A stretch of DNA of 64,000 nucleotides from Neelides folsomi (taxonomy: Eukaryota > Arthropoda > Collembola > Neelipleona > Neelidae), in contig JAQGBZ010000071.1 in the NCBI GenBank assembly GCA_034687125.1, forward strand, positions 124,001-188,000. The letters run 5' to 3'. Below are positions 50,501 through 59,798 of this stretch, piece after piece (within the stretch, counting starts at the first letter, position 1; every line of letters starts with the position of its first letter). The notes under the pieces were generated by a model, which did not search any database, had not been told where the DNA came from, and worked only from the letters and a program-made list of their open reading frames with translations. Made by a program: the position numbers and the translations under genes.

Positions 50501-52700
50501 GCAGCTGCTCTAATGAGTGAAGAAGAAGATATCGAAAGCGAAGAATCGTCCTCGATTTGTAAGTATTATATAACGCTTGAAATTCTTTAAGCAATTGATT
50601 AAATTTATAATTAATCAATTAGCGGCTATTGTGGGTCCTTCGCCAAAGATCGAATCTGAAGAACCATTTTTGATGGTAAATCCAAGCGAAGTTGCTATTC
50701 CGCCATCGCCACTTCCAACCTGGGACAATATCCAAATTAAGACGGATAACGAATATGTAAGAACTCTTTCAGCCATATTAAAAATGAGAGAGGCTTGTAG
50801 GTTAAAAGCTACAATTTCAACTCCTATTTATGATAAACTTATGAAAAATAGTAATTTTAAAGGTAGATTAGAAGAACTTAAAGGTTTGTTTATTAAGGAA
50901 CACTCGAGCTACAATGAGGTTGCGGGTTGTCAGTCTTTGTCCAAGCCCACTTGCCAAACCACACACAATGATCCTTCTCCTCTTGACTTTTTCAATATTG
51001 GTAAACCTAAATCCCCTGTTGGGACCCCACAAAATTTCTCGGTTCCTCCGCCCAATGTAACTCCCAATGAAGTCAATTCTGGTCTTTCGAACGTTCAAAT
51101 TAAAATACATGGTTTTGAAGAAAATCCAATAGTTAAGACCATCGTTAAAAGGTTCAAGAATTTATACAAAGACAGTTCAAACTTAACCAAATGTTTGCTT
51201 AAAGAAGCATTGAAGGATCAATCGAAAGTCAATGAAACGGAACTTGATGAAGACAACAGCTCCCGAAAGAAAATTAAACGGAAGCTAACAGTGAAAGAAC
51301 GAAATCGAGTCAGAAAAAAGAAACGCGTTCGATCTGAACGTAATATTGATAGCTCGAGTAGCGACGAGGGCGAAAATATTAGGAAATCAAAATCTAAAGA
51401 GCGGACTGATTCTAATCCAAAGAAATTATATCAAGAAGAGAAAATATTCGAGCAACAAAATTCCAATATTTTCAAAAGTTCAAGTTCAAAGATTAAGGGT
51501 TTTAAAATCCCATTGAAGCCGTCTCTGCCTCCTAGGACAGAGACAGTGTCGAAGGCACCTCCAATTGAACCCGATCCAGAAAGATATTTCGATTCACTTC
51601 CTTATCCTCCGCCAGATTTTAGACCAAATACTCCAAATACTTACTCCGAACGTCGCGAGTTTTCATCTGAACTTATTTCTCGAAATCCCTCAGAGTCTGA
51701 AATTTTATCACGACTTCGGAGGATCGCTTCTCAGTCAGAAGAGGTGAATAAAACCATTTGGGCCCATCCAGGAAAGGCATTCCATCCACAGCAACTTAAA
51801 CCGAAATCTCCGCTACAGCAAGAGCCCGTAAAGACAAATCGATTAATCTCAAATGAAATTGTTTTTCCGCCAGACCGAATTAGAAAACCAACTCGACGAG
51901 AGATTGAATATGAGAAAATTATTAAGCTTTACCGTCCTGAAGGGCAAGAACCAAAGGAAGATAGCTCAGACATTGAGATTATTGAAATAGGAAGTGATAA
52001 TCCTGAGAAAGCGATTCAATCAGATGATGTTTGTATACTTTCCGACCATTCCGACAAATTATCCTCACGACGCGACAAAAGCTCCTCGAGACGCCACAAA
52101 GTTTCTTCGCGATCCCGCAAAGGCTCCTCACGATCCCACAAAGTTTCCTCTCGACGCCACAGAATTTCCTCGGAATCGGATAAGGCCTCATCGAGAAACG
52201 ACGAAATAACCTCGCAATCCGATGAAACTTCAACTCGACCCGACAAAGTCTCCAATTCAAAGGAAGTCTCGGCCCAACAGGAGAAGTCAAAGGTTTTGCC
52301 AAATGAAAATGATGAGTCAGATATTGAGATTTTGGGTGAGTGTGTTGGTGGAGGCAATGTGGCGATAAAAGACAAAGACGAGATCGAGATCATCGAATGC
52401 AAACTTTTCCCTGCGCCTTCAGAGATTGGTATTTCTCGTGCCCTTCAGAATGTCCTGAATGAAAAAACTCAACCTCCAAAGATTCCTGAAAAGAAGCCCA
52501 GGGCTGATGGAATTGAAAATATGGAGATTGTTTCTCTTTTGTTAGACGATGACGATGATGAACCATGTGAGACCATTTTGAACAGAACACATCCCCTTCC
52601 ACATGATTATTGGTTTAATTCACGAAAAATTAAAAAATCCCTTTCCTTTTTGGCAGGCATTGTGGGGGGTTCAGCTCCGTACTGGCAGGCGAAGACTTGA
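47579..52700 (+). CDS. PHF7/G2E3-type extended-PHD and RING-like protein (9 exons, 1,053 aa)
   Basis: Exons: 47,579-47,720; 47,982-48,139; 48,327-48,428; 48,517-48,801; 49,594-49,697; 49,771-49,899; 50,293-50,402; 50,505-50,558; 50,623-52,700. All junctions are GT-AG and in phase. Residues 48-343 follow the domain order of PHF7, G2E3 and Drosophila pineapple eye. First is an extended PHD: CMFC, HYFCM, GFLPKDLENERIRA, then CKFC...CGISRCGMSYHYTCG...CSSH. Next is a RING/PHD-like finger: CIICLE...CCEKNIFHRLC...CPLC. After GVYIPDDEATWEQEPNAF comes a third finger: CNLC...HRRC...CEIC. Such proteins act as chromatin readers or ubiquitin ligases. The last exon (692 codons) is a disordered tail with basic K/R clusters, a heptapeptide repeat (835-904) and four SUMO-interaction-like motifs; no HECT domain is seen. 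The start is the first in-frame ATG after a stop; a second ATG lies 16 codons on. Confidence 0.88.
52041..52250 (+). repeat. Ten-copy 21-nt coding minisatellite (SSRRHKV-type heptapeptide)
   Basis: Inside the last exon of the PHD/RING gene, ten consecutive 21-nt units encode seven-residue repeats. In order they are SDHSDKL, SSRRDKS, SSRRHKV, SSRSRKG, SSRSHKV, SSRRHRI, SSESDKA, SSRNDEI, TSQSDET, STRPDKV. The frame is never broken. Early units are basic and later units acidic. The block resembles short RS domains, which are usually phosphorylated and disordered. Confidence 0.9.
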
Positions 52701-53430
52701 TCCCGCAACCTCGAGTCCATTTACAATTTATATTTTTCTATTCATTTAAAATAACGATATTATTACTGTACTTTGTACCTTTAAGATAACTATGATTTCT
52801 TACATCGAATTAATTTGTGCATGAATTAAAATTTATTAATGACTGAATAATACGTTTTTCTAACTTATCTTGAATTAATGGCATTAATTTTTCATTTCAT
52901 AAAATACAAACTGAAAACAATATATTTAATTATTGCAGTTCGAGTATAGAAAATTGTTAGAAATTAGAACTGATTTATGTATCATAGAATAAGTAAATGA
53001 GCTTATGGGACAAGGTATTTAAATTAAAAGAGCTTATAAATAATACCTGAAAATTATAAATTAATATATAAATCTATAGATCAATAAGCAATTTTTATAC
53101 TTTAATTGTACTACATTTTATAGATAGCATACACATAATTTATATTAGTTATTATATAATTTATTAATTAAGTTAAAAATTAATTGAGATTAGTGGAGGT
53201 CTAATGGAATAAAAAATTATTATTTCTCATAAAAATATATGCTTATTACATTACATTACGAGCTCGATCGATGTGATATTGAATCTATTTTTAATATTTT
53301 ATATAAAATTAACCATCATTATTAGAACAAAATACTTGTTTATACTATCTTAAATAACGATTAATATGTATTTGTATTTTTGATGATTTTTGATTTTTGG
53401 AAATAAAAACAATTGAATTTTAGTATATAA
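52701..53430. other. AT-rich intergenic region
   Basis: This separates the 3' end of the PHD/RING gene from the 3' end of the COX8-like gene; the two are convergent. ATTAAA at 52,825-52,830 is a possible poly(A) signal for the plus-strand gene, and AATAAA at 53,402-53,407 is another. No gene is seen. Confidence 0.5.
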
Positions 53431-53434
53431 TTTA

Positions 53435-53440
53435 TTTATT
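53435..53440 (-). terminator. Poly(A) signal for the COX8-like gene
   Basis: TTTATTTATT on the plus strand at 53,431-53,440 gives two overlapping AATAAA hexamers on the minus strand, about 120 nt beyond the COX8-like stop codon. That is a normal 3' UTR length. Confidence 0.55.
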
Positions 53441-53558
53441 CATGACTTGAATAGCGAAGTCGAATAAGGTTCATTTAATACAATTCCTTTTTACATTTTA
53501 ACTAGGTATTTAATAGAATATTGAACTACTATTACGCATAAGATGGGCCATCGTTGAT

Positions 53559-53893
53559 CTATTTTGGTGGAAGGGTTCTATAGTTGTCCATATGGGTAAG
53601 GATGTAGGCTGGAACAGCCACAATTCCTCCAACCATAGCGATGAACGATATAAGTTGCTCCTGAAATCAAAATTAATTAAAATTGTATGAATATAACAAT
53701 ATTACAAACAAAAATATGTATTATTAAGCATCTAGAAAGACTTATTAGACTTGTAGTAAAATACCGCTTTGGAGATTCTGACTCTTGGCATGGATCCCAA
53801 ATGATTGCTCGACATGTGAGGATAAATTGACCTCGATGGGACAACAAATGTCTTTTGGCTAACGAGCTTCAAAGCCATTCGTGCAGCGATCAT
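53559..53893 (-). CDS. COX8: Cytochrome c oxidase subunit 8-like protein (2 coding exons, 76 aa)
   Basis: Probable small inner-membrane subunit of respiratory complex IV. The coding exons are 53,893-53,765 (43 codons) and 53,660-53,559 (33 codons plus stop), joined in phase 0 across a 104-bp intron. An acceptor (TTTTTACAG) just upstream of the ATG, with the exon starting at 53,904, implies a 5' UTR intron. The N terminus is basic and hydroxylated with no acidic residue (MIAARMALKLVSQKTFVVPSRS), typical of a mitochondrial import sequence. The mature part begins near PRVRISK, followed by one hydrophobic helix (about 46-64) and HMDNYRTLPPK. Mammalian COX8 has the same plan: PRAKI near the start, a helix, then a PAGWIL-like and H-x-x-x-YR end. 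Length (76 against 69 in human COX8A) fits. Sequence conservation is low in this family, so the assignment is by architecture plus these motifs. Confidence 0.75.
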
Positions 53894-53904
53894 CTTTCCG
53901 AATT

Positions 53905-54550
53905 CTGTAAAAATTAAACAACATAATTATTTGAGGATACAGATATGACTAACTATATTATCAATAGATTTAATATTTTAATTAAACGATGTTTTAATGT
54001 TAACATTACAAATATTAGCCTTATTACCTTTTTACAAAGCAAGAGAGAGATAAATAAATGTTATAATTTCCAGAGAAATAGAATTTGTAAAATTCAGAGA
54101 GAAAGAGGTAAGTGGCTGACTCTAAGTTTTGGTAGATGGCACGATCAACACTTTTGGTTCTTTTCCCATTTAACCCCATGCCTTATTAACCTCATGCACG
54201 GTGGGATCTTTATACATCATTATCTATTGTTCTTTAGACCTCCCATGTCGAATCTTCTTGCCATAGTGAAGATTGGTGACAACATTTTATAATAAAATTT
54301 ATATAAACATCATATTTTTGCTACTTCCATGCATAAATATGATGTTTTCTCCAATGATGATGTCAATGTGACACGGGAAGGGGATCACCCTCGTTAACCA
54401 AAACCCCGTGTCAATACATTGGCATCGGAGGAGACGGGGATGAGGGGAGCATAGACCCGGGAAAATCCCAACCCATGTATGCATGTCAGTCTCAACAGAG
54501 TCTGACCCGCTCTGTTGGGGGCAATCTGAGTCATCAAAACCAAATTCTCC
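53905..54550. other. Upstream of the COX8-like gene, up to the transposon cluster
   Basis: This stretch should contain the untranslated first exon and promoter of the COX8-like gene on the minus strand. A minus-strand donor-like AAAAAGgtaata occurs near 54,023-54,034 but is not conclusive. The plus-strand frame at 53,945-54,292 has no recognisable content. Degraded 5' parts of the piggyBac element may start here. Confidence 0.35.
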
Positions 54551-55827
54551 AAAGCATTGCCAAATTGGATTGATGTTACTCTTGAAGAATTTTGGAATTG
54601 GCTTGGAAAGAGGATGAGTAGATCAAGGTATGTGAGATAATTTTGCATATCAATATTAATTATATGATAATGTTAAACCATATGTATAAATAAACATAAT
54701 TAAATTTAAATATTTACAATCAAGAAAAATTATTAATGTACAAAATTTTAAGGTATTTGGCGATTTTGCGAGCATTACATTTTGCACCGAATCCTGAACC
54801 ACGTCCTTCAAATAGGTTTTACAAACTCGACTCATTCATCTCAAATTTGGAGGAAAGATTTCAAGATTCAATTATTTGTGGAGAAAATATTTGAATTGAC
54901 GAATCCTTGCTCGGATTTAAAGGAAGATTGACATTTAGTCAATACGTTCCGAATAAAAGGGCTAGATTTGGAATCAAATTTTTCCATCTTGTGGATATGA
55001 AGACCAAAATGTTGCTTAAATCAATCCACTACCAAGGCAAAGCAACCGTGTTTGGTGAAGTAAATTGGAATGTTCATGATGAGGAGAAATTGGGACTTAA
55101 AGCGGAAAAATAGTCGTAACTTTGGTTGACAAAATCACTGGAAATGGACCAAAAAACTTGTAATTGACTCCTTCTTCACATCGCCTTATCTCTCCATTAA
55201 GCTATTGGATCAAGGGAACATTGGGAACCGTTCGACCAACTAGGAAAATGATGCCATCATTACCAGATTCCAAATTCACAAAGAAAAAACCAAAAGGACA
55301 AGTTGAAACTTGGGCTTCTGAAAAGATTTTGATTGAGAAGTAAATATATTTAACATAATTTGACGCCTTAAAATTTGATATCATGATTGGACAGTGACCG
55401 GGTATCACGGGAAGGTTATTGGGCGATATGGGTGACATGTGGGCAAAATGTTCTTGGACAGCATGGAAATGTCAATGGGCAGCATGGGAAATTCATTGGG
55501 CAGTTGTGAAAGTGGATGGGCTGTATCGAAAACCTTGAAAAGTTCCTTTGTACTGCAGAGTAACACTTTGGACTATTTAATTAACAGTGCATATAAATTG
55601 ATTTTTTAGATGGATTGACAAAAAGCCCGTTACAATGATAAACACCTTCATCCCTCATCAAATGACTCATGTTGCAATACAACGACACCCCAATTCTTCA
55701 CGTGATGAGTCAGATTCGGTCATATTTTACAACAAATATATGCGTGGTGTTTACACTTTGGATAAAGACCATAAAGTGGTACAAGAAGGTATTCATGTAG
55801 GGGAGGACAGGGGCAATCCGATCGGGG
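54551..55827 (+). pseudogene. Dead piggyBac-type (DDE_Tnp_1_7) transposase
   Basis: Fragments in several frames follow the order of a piggyBac transposase. They are WIDVTLEEFWNWLG (54,566 onward), RYLAILRALHFAP (54,750s), the catalytic block IDESLLGFKGRLTFSQYVPNKRARFGIKF (54,895-54,980), VDKITGNGPKNL, then IDSFFTSPYLSIKLL (about 55,158-55,203) and KKPVTMINTFIPHQM...YNKYMRGVYTLDK (55,620-55,766). Damage includes a TGA at 54,892-54,894 directly before the first catalytic Asp, a one-base shift just before the second, another stop after LDQGN, and a low-complexity stretch of 21-bp repeats before the C-terminal part. The third catalytic Asp, normally in a GVD motif, is Tyr here (55,752-55,754). 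CCC/GGG termini were not found. The end shown is approximate, because the Tigger element begins there. Confidence 0.85.
55387..55516. repeat. Degenerate 21-bp repeats inside the piggyBac remnant
   Basis: Units of the form TTGGGCAGCATGGGAAATTCA start at 55,387, 55,419, 55,454, 55,475 and 55,496; the last three are exactly in tandem. An 11-bp and a 14-bp partial unit separate the earlier ones. They fall where the transposase should continue between its second and third catalytic regions, so they expanded in, or replaced, dead coding sequence. Confidence 0.7.
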
Positions 55828-56975
55828 GGACGATCCGATCATTAATTATTGTACTAAAACCCCTAATTTAATGGCGCCCATAAAAATATATTTTTAAAAT
55901 ATCGAGATATGTTATTTGAATCCAAAGTATAAAAAGATTTCTTAAATCTAAACACGAGTTAAAATTAAATATTTAAAATTTAACACAAATCTCAACAAAT
56001 TTGATTTTCATTAAAATTTGACTGTTAATTTCCAAGTAATAAAATTTTAGGTAAGTAATGATTTATAAGCTTTTGAATACACTAACAAACATAGATATTA
56101 AGTATTATAACTGTTGGAATAATTTGCCTATTCGAAAATTAATTTGGAATAAATCAAAGTCGGGTGGGGACAATCCGATCACACATAAGTGGGGACAATC
56201 CGGTCACTTATAATTTTTGGATTTTAATGAATTGACAATTTTATGTAGCAATGCCACGTAGGAGGATTAAAAAGACATCAAGAGGAAGTCATTCTGCAAA
56301 AATGATGGAAGCTGCAAACAAAATAATCACAACGAAACGGAGCATTCGATCTGTGGCTACAGAATATGGAATCCCATTTTCAACTCTGAGAGACTTTCAC
56401 TCAAAACTAAACGATCCAACGAGAATTTCAAATCCAAGGCCTGGATACAATCCTCATACTCGAGTCTTTTCTACTGAACAAGAAGTTGAAATTGAAAATT
56501 ATTTAAAAAAGGCTTGCGATATGTTTTGTGGCCTTACACCTAAAAATGTTCGAAAACTTGCGTTTCAATTTGCTGAAAAGATAGAGAAAAATGGAAAAAA
56601 GAAAAATGTGCAAGTAAGGATTGGTTTACCAACTTTATGAAAAGGCATCCAACACTTTCAATTCGTTCACCGCAACCGACAAGCATAGCCAGAGCGACAA
56701 GTTTTAATCGTCACAACGTTAAAATGTTCTTTGAAAATTTATCAAATATCCTTGAAATATATAAATTTGAGCCGCAGGATATTTATAACATGGATGAAAC
56801 CGGAATAACTACCGTTCAAACTCCAGAAAAGATCGTTGCTAAAAAAGGAATGAAGCAAATAGGCGCTTTGACATCTGCAGAACGTGGCACGCTCGTAACA
56901 ATGGGACTTGCAGTCAACGCGACAGGATCAAAACGTTATTTATTTTTATTAGACCCATATTTATGTAATTTGTAA
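55807..56975 (+). mobile_element. Truncated pogo/Tigger-type DNA transposon
   Basis: The transposase frame begins at 56,251 (MPRRRIKKTSRG). It has a pipsqueak-type helix-turn-helix (about residues 17-52: AANKIITTKRSIRSVATEYGI), then a CENP-B-like second HTH half (STEQEVEIENYLKKACDM...GLTPKNVRKLAFQF). After one reading-frame change in an A-run (56,595-56,600) it continues with SKDWFTNFMKRHPTLSIRSP and the first catalytic region IYNMDETGITTVQTP...KGMKQIGALTSAERGTLVT. It stops at 56,975, before the second and third acidic residues of the DDE/D triad, so it is inactive. Upstream, four copies of an ATCCGATC-centred motif (55,816; 55,833; 56,173; 56,198) probably mark the left terminal region. No right end is present; the next feature is the 3' end of the monooxygenase gene. 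Confidence 0.85.
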
Positions 56976-57044
56976 CAAAGTAAAATGCGCTCAATATTGA
57001 TCGTCGTGAAATTAAAATACTTTTAAACTTTATCAAATGAATAC

Positions 57045-57050
57045 TTTATT
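57045..57050 (-). terminator. Poly(A) signal for the monooxygenase gene
   Basis: TTTATT on the plus strand is AATAAA on the minus strand, about 50 nt beyond the stop codon of the Baeyer-Villiger monooxygenase gene. Confidence 0.6.
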
Positions 57051-57097
57051 TGAGGAAAATGTCAGTTTAGGAATAACTAAAGAACTCCTTATAATAT

Positions 57098-59798
57098 TTA
57101 ATCAAAGTTCATATGAGACAAATCCATAAATTTAAGCTTTTTCCAATAATTAATGCAAGTTTTTGGCCAAACAGCAGTTGGAAATCCATCCTTATTGAAA
57201 TACCAAGCATTGCAATCAGCACGATTTCCCCAAACAGTAGGCTTGACATCCTCTTCGATCATATCCATGAACTCTTCTTGTGAAGATTCTTTCACAGTCA
57301 CCACTTTTGATCCTCTTCTAATTAGCTCTTTGAAAACTGTAATTGTGTAATTAACTTGGCATTCAATCATGAAAATAGCACTGTTGTGTCCAAGTCCCTA
57401 TAAGACATTTTAACAAGTATCTTCCACAGGTCACAAAAGCACAATACTTTTTATATCGTAAAAGATTATATTTTATTACAGTGTTTGGTCCAAGGAGTAA
57501 GAAAGCGTTAGGTAAAAGGGCTGATTGAACTCCATAAAATGATTTTGGATGGGTTTGAACCCAATTTTTAAGTACGCTCGTTTTTCCTTTTCCAATTATT
57601 TCCATTGGGAATAAATAGTCTTGGACTCGGTAGCCTGTAGCTAAAATAAGAACCTGAAAGAGTATAATTGATATTATAGAATAACTGATATAGTCGTCTC
57701 CACTTTGGTCGACTGTGGAACTCATTGGGAATCTCCTTGGGGGACCCTCTGGGTGAGAACTGAAGTAGGGAGTTTTTTCCCGAATGACAAAAAAAGTCCA
57801 GTTCTCTGCCGTACACACAGGTGGAGACGAGCGGATTCTGCACTATCAATCCATAGTTAAGTTAGTTAATATATAGAGTTGATGGAGGGAGGAATGAAGC
57901 CTATGTAAGCTGAGGGGACGGGTGGAGACAACCCTCGTGGAAACACGGCAGACAGAAGAGGAAGGCGGGAAAGCTCACAGCCTTGGCACTACCAGATTGT
58001 AAACTTACACCCCCAGGGAGGACAGAGAACCCAACAAAAGTGTGAGATTCGGCTACCGGACCCAACTTGGAATCACCGCCACGACGGACGTTGCCACCTA
58101 CTCACTAAGCATACCAATAGCCTGCTCCTAAAAGGGACAGATCGACGTAATCCGGCAACTAAAGGATGGAGTAACAGAGTTACTAGTCATACCTATGCAA
58201 CACCATCATTCTGTACCCATAGAATAAGAATAGAATTAATTAGAGAAACTCTAAGGGCGAAAGCCGAAATATCGGAGTATAAACACCCATAAAAAATTAT
58301 AGAATAACTGATACTGGTAATAACAATTTGATAAAAGATTCTTTATAACGATTAATTTATAATCGTTTCATCAAATTGTTTTTATCCATTAGCGTACATC
58401 AAGCTTCGTGTCCTTTCCATCGGCAGTCAACAATGAATTCGGTTTCACAGTCTTGATTTTTTCACAATGCAGAGTTGTTTGAGGTCTCATCATAGCTTTA
58501 TACAAATCACTTGATAAAACAATTCTTTTACAACCAAACTGATATTTAGGCGTCATGTTTTCTTTTAGATATGGATCAGCATCCTTTAATCCATTTTCTC
58601 TTATATGGTTCAGATGTTTATTAGCTTTAAAATAAATAACGAAAATTCTTGTAAATTCCCATTACCTTATATTTTATAAGCAGCAATAATAAATTATTAT
58701 TTTAATGTCATGTGGGGATGTGGGAATTAAAAACTTACCCATCCTTCTAAAAAAAGTTCCATCAACGAACATGTTATAAAACAACTCGAAGATAAGGAAG
58801 ATAAGACTCCGGTACAAATATTGAAAAAATGGAATGTATTTGAACATTTTTTTCAAAAACGGGGAGTGTTTAAATTGGGTACGTGGAACTACCCAAGGTG
58901 GGTTTCTTTGGAAAACATGAAGTTCTTTAACTTTTGGTGCAATAACTGGAATTATTTGTGTACTGCTGGAACCGCTTCCTACAATCCCAACAACTTTATT
59001 TTCAAGCTCAATGTCATCGTCCCAAAGTGCTGAATGCATTTTGATTCCTTTAAAATCGTCAAACTCTTTTGGAAAATTGGGTTGTCTGAAAGCTCCACAT
59101 GCAGAAATCCTAAATATCATAATTGTCGAATGACATGATTGACATTACTGTAGATAAATAATTATATTTTAAAGATAAGTAAATACGAATTTCAACAATG
59201 TTTAATTGTTCGTATAATTCCCTTACAGGATGTCAAACTTGTGAATGGTTTCTGTATTGTCTTTTGTGTTGAAAACAGTAACGTCCCACTGGTTGGTTGC
59301 TTCTTGCCATTCAGCTCGTTTCACTTGAGTGTTGAACTTAATGTTTTTGTACAAATTGTACTTTTTTGCAACTCCTCTGAGATATTCAAGGATTTCAGGT
59401 TGGGATGAATAATTTTCTGACCAATCTTGAATGAAACAAATAATCATAAAATTAAATTCTAAATAAATATTATATTAAAAAATGTTGATTAATAATTAAT
59501 TAATTGTCATTAATTTACACACTTGGATTTTGTTCAAATGAAAGTGAATAAAGATGGCTTGGAATGTCGCATGCACACCCGGGATATTTGTTGACTAGCC
59601 ACGTTCCTCCAACATCAGGATTGGTTTCAAACGTTGTATAGTCTTTAATACCCAATTTCTCCTTTAATTGAATTCCCATACAGAGTCCAGAATACCTGTG
59701 ATCAGCAAATTATAATTAACAAATGGAAGTTTGATAGTAATTTAATTATTTTACCCTGCTCCGATGATACACACCGAAGGGTTGGTCGGTCGAACCAT
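57098..59798 (-). CDS. Type I Baeyer-Villiger-type flavin monooxygenase (7 exons, 495 aa)
   Basis: Predicted FAD- and NADPH-dependent monooxygenase that inserts oxygen next to a carbonyl. Exons (minus): 59,798-59,755; 59,695-59,523; 59,425-59,227; 59,109-58,739; 58,624-58,398; 57,653-57,480; 57,397-57,098. All junctions are GT-AG and in phase. Motifs are the FAD Rossmann loop IIGAGYSGL (12-20), VGGTW...[28 protein letters not shown], the diagnostic BVMO fingerprint [12 protein letters not shown] (158-169; consensus FxGxxxHxxxW plus P/D), the NADPH Rossmann loop [10 protein letters not shown] (180-189), [27 protein letters not shown] (338-346), LLLGPNT then GLGHNS, and a C-terminal W...WPKT segment. 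Ordinary animal FMOs carry FxGxxxHxxxY/F instead. Exon 2 has three nested GT donors; only CCAA|gtgtgt keeps the frame. Intron 5 contains a 605-bp retroposon. The substrate is unknown. Confidence 0.92.
57691..58313 (+). mobile_element. 605-bp retroposed insertion with perfect 18-bp target duplication
   Basis: The sequence ATTATAGAATAACTGATA occurs at 57,673-57,690 and again at 58,296-58,313, enclosing 605 bp (57,691-58,295). The insert is clearly GC-richer than the intron around it and has no intact coding frame. Its plus-strand end is compactly folded: TTAGAG-AAA-CTCTAA (58,240-58,254), GGC-GAAA-GCC (58,256-58,265) overlapping CCGA-AATA-TCGG (58,264-58,275), then an A-rich end. Long target duplications of variable length plus a structured, A-rich 3' end point to LINE-machinery target-primed reverse transcription: a SINE or a 5'-truncated LINE 3' UTR. 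It lies antisense to the host gene inside intron 5 (57,654-58,397). Confidence 0.85.

Noticed and set aside
51979-52402. Long antisense frames (107 and 128 codons) over the heptapeptide repeat
   Set aside because: They mirror the 21-nt repeat, whose period is a multiple of three, so all frames stay open. They are shadows of the real exon.
57363-57818. 151-codon minus-strand frame over the end of the monooxygenase gene
   Set aside because: It is exon 6 of the monooxygenase read on into intron 5, the retroposon and intron 6; only 57,480-57,653 is coding.
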